Assembly (NCBI RefSeq): GCF_002019765.1
Contig: NZ_KV917380.1
Coordinates: 2,514,667 to 2,578,666, forward strand
Direction of reading: 5' to 3'
DNA: 64,000 nucleotides
Source of the DNA: Shouchella oshimensis
GTDB lineage: Bacteria > Bacillota > Bacilli > Bacillales > Bacillaceae_D
Part shown: positions 33,663 to 42,359 of the stretch, piece by piece
How the letters are laid out: each line of letters starts with the position of its first letter
Position numbering within the stretch: position 1 is the first letter of the stretch
The notes under the pieces: model-generated
Seen by the model: only the letters and a program-made list of their open reading frames with translations
The model's database searches: none
Told to the model about the DNA's origin: nothing
Position numbers and translations under genes: made by a program

Positions 33663-33690
33663 GGCTTTCACTAAACGAAGGCCTGTTTTT
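33663..33690 (+). terminator. Hairpin with T run in the ispH leader
   Basis: GGCTTTC pairs with GAAGGCC (one G-T pair) around a 7-nt loop, followed within two bases by TTTTT. It could end the CarD-like transcript or attenuate ispH. Confidence 0.5.
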
Positions 33691-33711
33691 AATAGGAGGC
33701 CATTAATTTCT

Positions 33712-34656
33712 ATGGACGTATTAAAAATTTCACCAAGAGGCTATTGTTATGGCGTTGTTGACGCGATGGTTATGGCACGTCAAGCTGCACAAAATTTGGA
33801 CTTGCCGAGACCTCTTTATATACTAGGGCAGATTGTTCACAATCAACATGTTACAGATGCATTTGAAGAGGATGGTATCATCTCTCTTGACGGCCCCAAT
33901 CGTCTTGAAATCCTCAAGGAAGTCACACACGGGACCGTTATTTTTACTGCACACGGCGTCTCTCCAGAAGTTCGCCGTTTAGCAAAAGAAAAAGGGCTAA
34001 CCTGTATTGATGCTACTTGCCCTGATGTTACTCGCACTCATGATTTAATTCGGGATAAAGCAGCTGAAGGGCATCAATTTATTTATATAGGAAAGCAAGG
34101 TCACCCGGAACCAGAAGGTGCGATTGGTGTTGCTCCTGGCGCTGTACACTTAGTTGAAACAATGGAAGACCTTGAGTCATTAACGTTAGATGACCGTGAT
34201 ATTATTATTACGAACCAAACCACGATGAGTCAGTGGGATGTATCTGATATCATGAAGCGTGCAATGGTTCTTTATCCAAAAGCTGAAGTTCATAATGAGA
34301 TTTGTTTAGCAACTCAAGTTCGTCAAGAGGCTGTCGCAGAGCAAGCTTCCCAGTGCGATGTTGTGATCGTGGTAGGCGATCCAAAAAGTAACAATTCAAA
34401 TCGTTTAGCTCAAGTATCACAACAAATTGCTGGCACGCCGGCTTATCGGATTGGTGACCTCTCTCAGCTAGAATTAGACTGGATTAAAGACGCAACTAAA
34501 GTTGGCGTCACTTCCGGGGCTTCTACACCAACGCCGATTACAAAGGAAGTTATTACGTTTATTGAAAACTATGATCCAAATAATGAATCGACTTGGGATA
34601 CAACGAAAAAAGTTCCGATTGAAAAAATCTTACCAAAAGTTCGTGTTAAAAAATAA
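33712..34656 (+). CDS. ispH: 4-hydroxy-3-methylbut-2-enyl diphosphate reductase IspH (LytB)
   Basis: Last step of the MEP pathway: reduces HMBPP to IPP and DMAPP with a [4Fe-4S] cluster. 314 residues; the three cluster cysteines are C12 ('SPRGYCYGV'), one in 'IDATCPDV' and one in '[14 protein letters not shown]'. Substrate-binding histidines lie in 'IVHNQHV' and 'TAHGVSP', and TNQTTMS is conserved. AGGAGG is 12 nt from the ATG, longer than usual. Convergent with yqfO. Confidence 0.97.
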   Translation: MDVLKISPRGYCYGVVDAMVMARQAAQNLDLPRPLYILGQIVHNQHVTDAFEEDGIISLDGPNRLEILKEVTHGTVIFTAHGVSPEVRRLAKEKGLTCIDATCPDVTRTHDLIRDKAAEGHQFIYIGKQGHPEPEGAIGVAPGAVHLVETMEDLESLTLDDRDIIITNQTTMSQWDVSDIMKRAMVLYPKAEVHNEICLATQVRQEAVAEQASQCDVVIVVGDPKSNNSNRLAQVSQQIAGTPAYRIGDLSQLELDWIKDATKVGVTSGASTPTPITKEVITFIENYDPNNESTWDTTKKVPIEKILPKVRVKK

Positions 34657-34666
34657 TACTAACAAG

Positions 34667-34696
34667 AACCCCTCTTACGGCTTGTAAGAGGGGTTT
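34667..34696. terminator. Bidirectional terminator between ispH and yqfO
   Basis: A 12-bp stem AACCCCTCTTAC / GTAAGAGGGGTT with a short loop, between convergent genes. Confidence 0.85.
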
Positions 34697-34702
34697 GCTT
34701 GT

Positions 34703-35827
34703 TTACATAAATTGAAAGGGATCCGTGCTATCCGTTGATGGAAAAACGGAAATAGCATACCCCATTGCTTTCATTCGCTTATTCAATTCTTCAGTAACGC
34801 CTATTTTCATAATTGATTCAATATGATGACCAGCGTCAATAATCGTTAGGCCGTCCATTTTTGCATCTTGAGCCACATGATAGTAAAGGTCTCCAGTTAC
34901 AAATACGTCTGCTCCTTTGTGTAGCGCTTGATTCACATACTTGTTCCCATCGCCGCCAAGTACAGCAACTTTTTTTATTTTTTTATCTAAGTTACCAACT
35001 ACACGAACACCATCCAAACCAAGTGCCTCTTTTACCACCTTCACATAGTCACGCAATGATTGTGGCTGCTCTAAATTACCAATACGTCCAAGTCCACGAA
35101 CGAGCGAAGGCTCCTCTAATGGAATAAGGTCGTAAGCTGGTTCTTCATATGGATGAGCAGCGAGAAACGCGTTAAGGACTGACTGTAGGCTGTTTTTCGG
35201 CACAATCGTTTCAATTCGTTCCTCTTCTACCACTTCCTGTTTATTCAACTCACCAATATAGGGATTTGCATGATCTGTCGGTCGAAACGTTCCTTCCCCT
35301 ACAACAGAAAACGCACAATGGCTATACTCTCCAATCAAACCTGCCCCTGCTTCACCTAGCGCTTGTCGTATACTCTCTGCGTGATCTCGAGGAACAAATC
35401 CAACAAACTTCCACATGTTCTCTTTATATGTTGGCACAAGCACATCAGCAGAATGAATCTTTAATTTTTCGGCTAATAAGTCATTCACTCCACCTTCTGT
35501 AACATCCAAATTAGTGTGTGCCGCATATATCGTAATTTCATGCTTGATTGCCTTTGCAACAATTCGCCCCATTGCTGTATCCACATTTATTTGTTTAAGG
35601 GGTCTAAACAATAATGGATGATGTGCGATAATAAGATCAACGTTTTTATCAATCGCTTCATCTATTGTCTCCTCTAAAACATCCAACGCAATCATTACAG
35701 TATGAATCGGTTTGTTTAGAGTTCCCACCATGAGACCATTACGATCTCCTTCAACTGCGTACGTTCGTGGAGAAAACTGTTCAAATTCTTTAATTACATC
35801 CTGAGCCGTAACTGCTTTTGTCATCAT
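34703..35827 (-). CDS. yqfO: Nif3/YqfO-like metal-binding protein (DUF34)
   Basis: 374 residues, the long bacillar form of the Nif3-like family. The two halves of the metal-binding toroid carry 'IIAHHPLLF', 'YAAHTNLDVTEGGVNDLLAEKL' and the C-terminal 'DAGHHIESIMKIGV'. An inserted CutA/PII-like domain lies at about 125-235. Often annotated as GTP cyclohydrolase 1 type 2, but activity is not established. The start overlaps the trmK stop (ATGA); a second ATG one codon later is equally possible. Confidence 0.88.
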   Translation of the reverse strand: MMTKAVTAQDVIKEFEQFSPRTYAVEGDRNGLMVGTLNKPIHTVMIALDVLEETIDEAIDKNVDLIIAHHPLLFRPLKQINVDTAMGRIVAKAIKHEITIYAAHTNLDVTEGGVNDLLAEKLKIHSADVLVPTYKENMWKFVGFVPRDHAESIRQALGEAGAGLIGEYSHCAFSVVGEGTFRPTDHANPYIGELNKQEVVEEERIETIVPKNSLQSVLNAFLAAHPYEEPAYDLIPLEEPSLVRGLGRIGNLEQPQSLRDYVKVVKEALGLDGVRVVGNLDKKIKKVAVLGGDGNKYVNQALHKGADVFVTGDLYYHVAQDAKMDGLTIIDAGHHIESIMKIGVTEELNKRMKAMGYAISVFPSTDSTDPFQFM

Positions 35828-36522
35828 AAGGCCTCCTCAACCATTTTAATTTTTCGGTTTAAGTCAGCTTGTTTCTCTTCAAGCTCTACTGATTTATTCC
35901 CTAACTGTACTTGCTTTAATACACGTTTCCAGCTTGTTTTTTCGTGCTCCCATTTTTTCTTAAAAACAGACGTCTGGTGCTGCATTAGTATAGGACCAAG
36001 CCATAACTCTGTTTCTGTATATGCCACTTTAGCTTCAGAAGGTTCAGCAACAATAACTTCATAGATCTTTTCGTCTTCTTCAAGAATATCTTCTGCTACA
36101 ATTCGATAGTGATGATCCATGATCCACTGACGCACCGCATGAGAGGCAACATTTGGCTGAAGCACCAATCGCTTCACCCCCATGAGTTTGTCTTTTCCTT
36201 CATCTAAAATCGAAGCAATGAGTGGCCCACCCATTCCAGCAATCGTTAGTACATCAATCTCCTCACCTTGATGCAAGACATTTAATCCACTGCCTTTTCG
36301 TACATCAATCTGATCCTCCAATTGAGACAACCTTACTTGTTTCAATGCCGATTGATAAGGACCCTCATTAATTTCACCTGCAATCGCCTTTAACGAATCA
36401 TCTTTTAAACAAAGATAGCAAGGCAAATAAGCATGATCGGAACCAATATCCGCTACTATGTGAAAACCTGCTGCATAAGACGCAACACGTTCTAGCCTAT
36501 GTGAAAGTTGATTTGTGTTCAT
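35824..36522 (-). CDS. trmK: tRNA (adenine22-N1)-methyltransferase TrmK (YqfN)
   Basis: Methylates N1 of adenine 22 in the D-loop of several tRNAs. 232 residues: a Rossmann SAM domain with 'IVADIGSDHAYLPCYLCL' (motif I), 'IDVLTIAGMGGPLIASIL' (the catalytic-side NPPY-like region) and a C-terminal coiled-coil helix pair (about 160-232) for tRNA. The trmK-yqfO pair, joined by ATGA, and the nearby sigA are as in B. subtilis. Confidence 0.92.
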   Translation of the reverse strand: MNTNQLSHRLERVASYAAGFHIVADIGSDHAYLPCYLCLKDDSLKAIAGEINEGPYQSALKQVRLSQLEDQIDVRKGSGLNVLHQGEEIDVLTIAGMGGPLIASILDEGKDKLMGVKRLVLQPNVASHAVRQWIMDHHYRIVAEDILEEDEKIYEVIVAEPSEAKVAYTETELWLGPILMQHQTSVFKKKWEHEKTSWKRVLKQVQLGNKSVELEEKQADLNRKIKMVEEAL

Positions 36523-36572
36523 TTGTTGTGTCTCCTTCCAAAAGAAAAAAGCAGGGTTATCCCCCCGCTCTC

Positions 36573-36944
36573 CTACTCTGACATCGACAATAAATACTCA
36601 GCTACCGCATCAATTTCTTCAGGCTGTAACTGACCACCGAATGCCGGCATATTTCCTTGACCGTTTGTTACAATGTCAACGATTTCATCATGAGACAATT
36701 GTCCCTCTAAATTGTTAATCGCTGGCGCACTAGCAGTACCACCTAAATCATTTGCATGACATGTTATACATGAACTTTCAACAATACCTTGTCCATATTC
36801 AACCGGATCCCCAATGTCAACAGGCTCTTCTTCTTCTTCATCCATGCTAGCACGTTGATCAACACCAATTGCAGACATTGCAACGATAAGTACGATTCCT
36901 AATAATGCTATAAAAGCAAACGGAATTAACGGACGTCCCTTCAT
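36573..36944 (-). CDS. cccA: Membrane-bound cytochrome c-550 (CccA)
   Basis: A 123-residue electron carrier held by one N-terminal helix (about 8-26), with a haem domain outside the membrane. The haem motif CITCH lies at about 59-63 and the axial Met in 'GNMPAFGG'. A very acidic linker (D35 onward, DEEEEEPVDIGD) joins anchor and haem domain; such acidity is known for externally exposed proteins of alkaliphiles. AGGAGAGC precedes the ATG. It lies between trmK and sigA, as in B. subtilis. Confidence 0.93.
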   Translation of the reverse strand: MKGRPLIPFAFIALLGIVLIVAMSAIGVDQRASMDEEEEEPVDIGDPVEYGQGIVESSCITCHANDLGGTASAPAINNLEGQLSHDEIVDIVTNGQGNMPAFGGQLQPEEIDAVAEYLLSMSE

Positions 36945-37153
36945 ATAGGTGCTCTCCTTTCTCGTTAGAACTAACCATTAGATATGTATAAAAAAGCACG
37001 AATCTACTATAGTTTACTTCAAATCGCCCATTATGAAAAGGCTTCAATTTACATTTCCCCAAAATAGCACAAAAAATTCAAATTGATTTATAAGAAAATT
37101 CACAACAACAATTTGCATTCCGTTTTAAGAAGAAGTAAAATAGAAACAAGGAA

Positions 37154-37190
37154 GGCACACGAAATCAGTCTATGCTGAATCCGTGTGCAC
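37154..37190 (-). terminator. Terminator of sigA
   Basis: GCACACG pairs with CGTGTGC, extended by ATTCAG/CTGATT with one mismatch. The T run is weak. Confidence 0.65.
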
Positions 37191-37194
37191 CTCA

Positions 37195-38316
37195 TTAATC
37201 AAGAAAGTCTTTTAATCGTTTGCTTCTGCTTGGATGACGTAATTTGCGCAGTGCTTTTGCTTCAATTTGTCTGATACGCTCGCGCGTAACACCGAAGACT
37301 TTACCTACTTCTTCAAGAGTACGGGTTCGACCATCATCAAGTCCAAAACGAAGTCTAAGAACATTTTCTTCTCGATCAGTTAGTGTATCTAACACATCTT
37401 CTAGCTGTTCTTTTAATAACTCATAGGCCGCAGCGTCTGAAGGTGCAAGAGCTTCTTGGTCTTCAATAAAGTCACCTAAATGAGAATCGTCTTCTTCACC
37501 AATTGGTGTTTCAAGAGAAACTGGCTCTTGAGCAATCTTTAAGATTTCCCGCACTTTATCAGGCGTTAGCTCCATCTCTTTTCCAACCTCTTCAGGGGTT
37601 GGCTCACGACCAAAGTCTTGTAAAAGTTGACGTTGAACACGAATGAGTTTATTAATGGTTTCTACCATATGAACAGGGATACGAATGGTTCTCGCTTGGT
37701 CAGCAATGGCACGAGTAATTGCTTGACGAATCCACCAAGTTGCATAGGTACTAAACTTAAACCCTTTATCGTAATCAAACTTTTCAACAGCTTTAATTAA
37801 GCCCATGTTTCCTTCTTGAATCAAATCAAGGAACAACATTCCTCTACCAACATAGCGCTTAGCAATGGACACAACAAGACGCAAGTTCGCTTCTGCTAAA
37901 CGTTTTTTCGCTTCTTCATCACCTTGCTCAATACGTTTCGCTAAGTCGATCTCTTCTTCTGCAGATAAAAGCGGTACACGACCAATTTCTTTAAGATACA
38001 TACGAACTGGATCGTTTATTTTTATTCCTGGAGGGACACTTAAATCGTTTAAATCAAATTCTTCTTCATTCTTTTCAACTTGCTGCATAGATGGGACTTC
38101 ATCATCGGCTTCATTCACAAGCTCTACCCCTTGCTCACCAAGGTACTCATAGAACTCATCCATTTGATCCGCGTCCTGTTCAAACGAAGCCATTTTCTCT
38201 GTAATTTCGGCATACGTTAAGGTCCCACGCTTTTTACCTAATTCTACTAATTGTTCTTTTACTTGATCGATGGATAGATCACCTTCTGTCACTGGACGTA
38301 ACGGTTTATCAGCCAC
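37195..38316 (-). CDS. sigA: RNA polymerase primary sigma factor SigA (RpoD)
   Basis: The housekeeping sigma factor. 373 residues from GTG at 38316, with AAGGAGG 7 nt upstream; the ORF also opens from 38334. Region 1.1 is '[29 protein letters not shown]', region 2 contains '[42 protein letters not shown]', and region 4.2 is '[23 protein letters not shown]'. It is translated just after dnaG (31 nt), in the conserved yqxD-dnaG-sigA macromolecular synthesis unit. Confidence 0.98.
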   Translation of the reverse strand: MADKPLRPVTEGDLSIDQVKEQLVELGKKRGTLTYAEITEKMASFEQDADQMDEFYEYLGEQGVELVNEADDEVPSMQQVEKNEEEFDLNDLSVPPGIKINDPVRMYLKEIGRVPLLSAEEEIDLAKRIEQGDEEAKKRLAEANLRLVVSIAKRYVGRGMLFLDLIQEGNMGLIKAVEKFDYDKGFKFSTYATWWIRQAITRAIADQARTIRIPVHMVETINKLIRVQRQLLQDFGREPTPEEVGKEMELTPDKVREILKIAQEPVSLETPIGEEDDSHLGDFIEDQEALAPSDAAAYELLKEQLEDVLDTLTDREENVLRLRFGLDDGRTRTLEEVGKVFGVTRERIRQIEAKALRKLRHPSRSKRLKDFLD

Positions 38317-38347
38317 TCGATCCCCTCCTTCCAAAATTAACGACGAG

Positions 38348-40159
38348 TTACTTACCTAGCAATTCTCTTTTTTTGCGTATGAGCTCCATTTGTTTCTGCG
38401 CAGCAAGAACTGGATCTTGCTCTAAGCGAGCTGCTTGCTGTTGTTCTTTAATTTGTAATAGTTTAGGGTATTGTTCAATTTTCTTAATATAATCGTCTAA
38501 CTCTGCATCTGTACACTCTACTTTAACATCTTGCATAAGCAGATAAGCGGCTAGTTTTGCAAGCTTTTGATCTTCTAGACTCTCTATAAATTCCTTTATT
38601 CCCTTTTCTGGATGTTGCGAAACAAAGGAGATTAAGTAGGCATACAGCGCCTGGTGTTCATCTATATTAAAGCCATCTTGCAAACGCTCTGTTACTCGCC
38701 AAATCATCTCTTCGTCTTGTAGCATATACCCAAGAAGCATTCGTTCTGCTTTAATGTGGGCAGCTATTGGACGAGCTGTTTGAAATGTATGATGGGCTTT
38801 AACCGTGTCTCCATACCGTTCTGCCTGTTGTTGCTGACGGACCGGCGCAGCCTTTCTTTCTTTACGCATCATCTCATGATGAAGAACTTGGAATGAAAGA
38901 TTAAATTCCTTAGATAGCTGCTTTAAATAATGTTCTTGCTCAATCGATTCTAATTGTGCAATAGCTTCAAGCATGTCTTCAATATACTTAAGCCGTTCTC
39001 CTTCATTTTGAAGGTTTTTTGTTTGTTTCGCATCGTACATTTTAAAAGCCATTACGGATAAAAGCTCTTTTTCCAAATAAGCTTTTAAGGCTTCTTCGCC
39101 AAATTCCTTCACATAGTCATCTGGATCATAGCCATCTGGCAATAAGCAGACTTGAATCTGGCAACCAACATTTTCGAGCACAGGAATGGTCTTTCGAATG
39201 GCTTCACGGCCCGCTCTATCACCGTCATAGCAAAGAATAATCTCTTCAGCATTACGCCGAAGTAGCTTTGCATGATCTTGACTTAAAGCTGTACCCAATG
39301 TTGCCACAGCATTTTCAATTCCCGATTTCCAGGCAGCCATTACATCCAATGCACCTTCAAACAAATAGGCTTTATTTTTTTTGCGAATAATTGGCCGTGC
39401 TTCAAACATATGAAACAGGGTTTTTGCTTTTTGATAAATCGGTGTCTCTGGACTATTTAAATACTTTGGTTGTCCTTCACCAACAATCCTTCCTCCAAAA
39501 CCAACAATGTCACCATTATTATCCGATATAGGAAAAATTAAACGATTGCGGAATAAATCATAGTAACCACTTGATTTTCGCTTTGCTACTAGACCAGCTT
39601 CCTCCATTATTGTTAAATCAAACTCATTTTGCTCAAGCACCTTCGCTAATGTCTCCCACTCATCCAGGGCATACCCTATTTTGAAATGGTCAATTTGAGC
39701 TTCAGTAAAATAACGCTCCTGAGCATAAACGCGCCCTGGAGAACCTTCTTCCGTGAACATAAAAATACTGTGATACGTTGAAGCGGCTAACTGGTGAGCT
39801 TTCTTCATTGCATCAACTTTTGACGTATCTTCATAAACCTGATACTCGTTCGATTCAACGACTTGAGGTAAAGAAATTTTCGCCTTTCCTGCTAAGTGAG
39901 CTACGGTCTTTGCAAAAGACCATCCCTCCAAGTCCTGTAGGAAGGTAAAAACGTTCCCACCGGCACCACAGCCAAAACAATGATAAACCTGCTTTTCTTC
40001 AGAAACTGAAAAAGAAGGGGTTTTCTCATCATGAAAAGGACATAGACCACCATACTGTCTACCGTTTTTCTTTAATTGTACATAGTCGCCGATAACATCA
40101 ACTATATCGCTTGCGTTCCTTATCTCGGCTAATTTCTCTTCAGGAATTTTCACAGACAT
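38348..40159 (-). CDS. dnaG: DNA primase DnaG
   Basis: Makes RNA primers at the replication fork with the DnaB-type helicase. 603 residues from ATG at 40159; the longer open frame to 40348 only overlaps yqxD. The CHC2 zinc finger is '[23 protein letters not shown]'. The TOPRIM fold has '[14 protein letters not shown]' and '[12 protein letters not shown]' with its metal-binding acidic residues, and a C-terminal helicase-binding domain covers about 450-603. It lies between yqxD and sigA. Confidence 0.97.
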   Translation of the reverse strand: MSVKIPEEKLAEIRNASDIVDVIGDYVQLKKNGRQYGGLCPFHDEKTPSFSVSEEKQVYHCFGCGAGGNVFTFLQDLEGWSFAKTVAHLAGKAKISLPQVVESNEYQVYEDTSKVDAMKKAHQLAASTYHSIFMFTEEGSPGRVYAQERYFTEAQIDHFKIGYALDEWETLAKVLEQNEFDLTIMEEAGLVAKRKSSGYYDLFRNRLIFPISDNNGDIVGFGGRIVGEGQPKYLNSPETPIYQKAKTLFHMFEARPIIRKKNKAYLFEGALDVMAAWKSGIENAVATLGTALSQDHAKLLRRNAEEIILCYDGDRAGREAIRKTIPVLENVGCQIQVCLLPDGYDPDDYVKEFGEEALKAYLEKELLSVMAFKMYDAKQTKNLQNEGERLKYIEDMLEAIAQLESIEQEHYLKQLSKEFNLSFQVLHHEMMRKERKAAPVRQQQQAERYGDTVKAHHTFQTARPIAAHIKAERMLLGYMLQDEEMIWRVTERLQDGFNIDEHQALYAYLISFVSQHPEKGIKEFIESLEDQKLAKLAAYLLMQDVKVECTDAELDDYIKKIEQYPKLLQIKEQQQAARLEQDPVLAAQKQMELIRKKRELLGK

Positions 40160-40178
40160 ACAGCTCTCACCTATTCCT

Positions 40179-40625
40179 TCAATTACCAGTGCTAAGAACT
40201 TGTTCAAGTGCATGCACAAATTGCTCTCGGTCTGTGGCAGTAAACTTCCGCGGGCCTTTTGTTTTTCTTCCCGCTCTTCTAGCCTTTTGTGCTGCATAGC
40301 GAGACTGTAACATGCTCGCCATCTCTTCTTCCATGTATACATGGCCACGAGGCGATAAGACAGTCACACCTTTAATAAGCAATAAAGAAGCAAGTGCGTG
40401 ATCTTGAGAGATACATACGTCACCACGAGAAACAGCTTGCAGTAAGTACAGGTCTGCTGCTTCTTTATCCACATCAACTTGTACGGTTTTCACATGCTCA
40501 GGCAAGACCATATTATGTGCATATGAAAACACAAAGACCAATTCTTTTTCGTATTGACCACAAAGTTTAATGATTTCTTCTTTTACAGGACAAGAATCTG
40601 CATCAACGTACACCGTTGAACTCAT
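40179..40625 (-). CDS. yqxD: DUF188 family protein YqxD/YaiI
   Basis: 148 residues of the UPF0178/DUF188 family, with a PIN-like nuclease fold predicted. Conserved starts: 'VYVDADSCPVKEEI' and 'DVCISQDHALASLLLIKG' carry the acidic residues of a possible metal site, and 'RKFTATDREQF' near the end is typical. The biochemical role is unproven. It is in the conserved yqxD-dnaG-sigA order. Its upstream 240 bp show only AT-rich DNA with no clear gene. Confidence 0.9.
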   Translation of the reverse strand: MSSTVYVDADSCPVKEEIIKLCGQYEKELVFVFSYAHNMVLPEHVKTVQVDVDKEAADLYLLQAVSRGDVCISQDHALASLLLIKGVTVLSPRGHVYMEEEMASMLQSRYAAQKARRAGRKTKGPRKFTATDREQFVHALEQVLSTGN

Positions 40626-40865
40626 ACAGTATCATTCAACATGTAAGGTTTGATCTCCTTCTTATTTGACGAAAAAAACAAGAAACTGTCGAAACCCATT
40701 GCTCTTTCATCTTCTTTACTATCATTACCAAAAAAACGAGAAAAAGTCTTGACTTTTTAAATTTATTTGATCTACACCCTATTTATACATACAATCTGCA
40801 AAATTAGAGTCCCAATTGGCAATTATACTTCAAAACATAGCGTTTGAACAGTAAACAGTTTCCAA

Positions 40866-41678
40866 TCAATGTTTTTGGAACATATTAGAAATCAAATTCG
40901 CTGTTTCTTCTACTGCTTTATTCGAAACATCAATTACAGGGCAGTTTACTCGTTCCATAACTTCTTGCGCATATGCCAGCTCTTGTTTAATGCGATTAAT
41001 GTTCGCATAATTTGCTTCTGATTTTAATCCAAGAGCTTTTAAACGTTCTGTACGAATGCTATTAAGCTTTTCTGGACTAATGCGTAAGCCTATGCATTTT
41101 TTATTTGAGATTTTAAATAGCTCTTCAGGGGGTTCAACTTCTGGAACTAAGGGAACGTTCGCTACCTTCAAACGCTTATGAGCTAAATATTGAGATAATG
41201 GTGTTTTCGATGTTCTTGACACACCAATAAGCACAACATCCGCTAAAATAATTCCTCTAGGATCTCGTCCGTCATCGTATTTAACCGCAAATTCAATGGC
41301 TTCGACTTTTCTAAAATAATCTTCATCTAAACGATAAATTAAGCCCGGCTCATAGCGAGGTTGTTCATTCGTCAGTTGATTTATCTTCCCTAATACCGGT
41401 CCAATGATGTCAACTGTTTCAACTTTGGCTTCTTTTGCCGCCTCAAGCAAGTAATTTTTAATTTCTGGGACAACGAGTGTGAAGGCAATAAGTGCTTTCG
41501 CTTTTTTAGCGATTTGAACCACTTCTTGAATTGTTCCTTTATCCTCTACATAAGGAATACGACGAATGTCAACATTCGATCCGTTGAATTGGCTTACCGC
41601 TGCTTTCACAACCAGCTCAGCCGTTTCTCCAACTGAATCCGATACAATGTATACAATTAAGCGTTCTGTTTGCGTCAT
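40866..41678 (-). CDS. yqfL: PPDK/PEP synthase regulatory protein-like kinase YqfL (DUF299)
   Basis: 270 residues of the bifunctional kinase/pyrophosphorylase family (DUF299) that controls pyruvate phosphate dikinase by Thr phosphorylation. The P-loop-like '[15 protein letters not shown]' and '[18 protein letters not shown]' are characteristic. In B. subtilis YqfL helps CcpN-controlled gluconeogenic regulation, and ccpN lies directly upstream here (15 nt), indicating co-transcription. AAGGAGGG precedes the ATG. Confidence 0.92.
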   Translation of the reverse strand: MTQTERLIVYIVSDSVGETAELVVKAAVSQFNGSNVDIRRIPYVEDKGTIQEVVQIAKKAKALIAFTLVVPEIKNYLLEAAKEAKVETVDIIGPVLGKINQLTNEQPRYEPGLIYRLDEDYFRKVEAIEFAVKYDDGRDPRGIILADVVLIGVSRTSKTPLSQYLAHKRLKVANVPLVPEVEPPEELFKISNKKCIGLRISPEKLNSIRTERLKALGLKSEANYANINRIKQELAYAQEVMERVNCPVIDVSNKAVEETANLISNMFQKH

Positions 41679-41693
41679 TAAGAACAGCCCTCC

Positions 41694-42339
41694 TTATGTT
41701 CCTTCATTCTTAGCAAGATCCACTAATAAAGAAGTCATGTTCGTCTTTGTTATACGCCCAACTACTTCATATCCTGAACCTACGTCCACTTTTTTCACAA
41801 TCGGTAAACCGTCAATCTGTCTTGAAATGAGCTTATGAGCAACTTCAATAATTGAGTCTTCTTTTTCGCACATCGTAATATTAGGCATTCTCGTCATAAT
41901 AATACTAACTGGCGTTGTTTCAATTGCTTGCCCACCCATACTAGCTCGTAATAAGTCTTTTCGAGATACAACGCCTACGAGGGTCGTCTGTTTATCAACA
42001 ATAAACAATGTGCCACAGTCTTCTAAAAACATGGTACAGATGGCTTCATATACAGAGGTGGATTGCTCAACAATTACAGGCCTTGATTGATAATGATGAA
42101 CTTTTATCTTTTGAATCTCATCCGACAAAGCAGGTGAATCCGTCTTACCAGTATAAAAATAACCAACCCTCGGTCTGGCGTCGAGAAAACCAGACATTGT
42201 TAATATAGCTAAATCAGGGCGGAGGGTTGCCCTAGTTAAAGACAAGCGCTCCGCTATATGTTCACCCGTAATCGGTCCATTTTCTTTGACAATATCAATA
42301 ATGTGTTGCTGTCTAATTGAAAGTTCGATTTGAACTCAC
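41694..42339 (-). CDS. ccpN: CcpN gluconeogenesis repressor, 5' end out of frame or using a rare start
   Basis: Represses gapB and pckA in glycolytic conditions. From the ATC at 42329 the frame reads IELSIRQQHIIDIVKENG..GPITGEHIAERL (an HTH, about 1-60), then two CBS domains, for 211 residues, matching B. subtilis CcpN (212). No ATG, GTG or TTG lies in that frame before residue 31. GTG at 42339 has AGAGAGG upstream, but its frame is one base off: removing one A from TCAAATC would give MSSIELSI, as in MSTIELNK of B. subtilis. Either a +1 mutation, a sequencing error, or initiation at ATC (AGGTGA 6 nt upstream) explains this. Confidence 0.8.
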
Positions 42340-42359
42340 CTCTCTAACCTGAACACTAG

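Noticed and set aside
40160-40348. Longer DnaG N-terminus upstream of ATG 40159
   Set aside because: The extra 63 residues are antisense-like low-information sequence overlapping yqxD; the DnaG family starts '[15 protein letters not shown]'.
40626-40865. Possible gene in the 240-bp gap between yqxD and yqfL
   Set aside because: No ORF with a ribosome binding site on either strand. The stretch is AT-rich with only weak promoter-like hexamers.
42313-42339. Eight-codon ORF starting at GTG 42339 as a deliberate leader peptide for ccpN
   Set aside because: Its sequence (MSSNRTFN) is explained by the out-of-frame start of ccpN. No attenuation hairpin follows, so a leader role is not supported.
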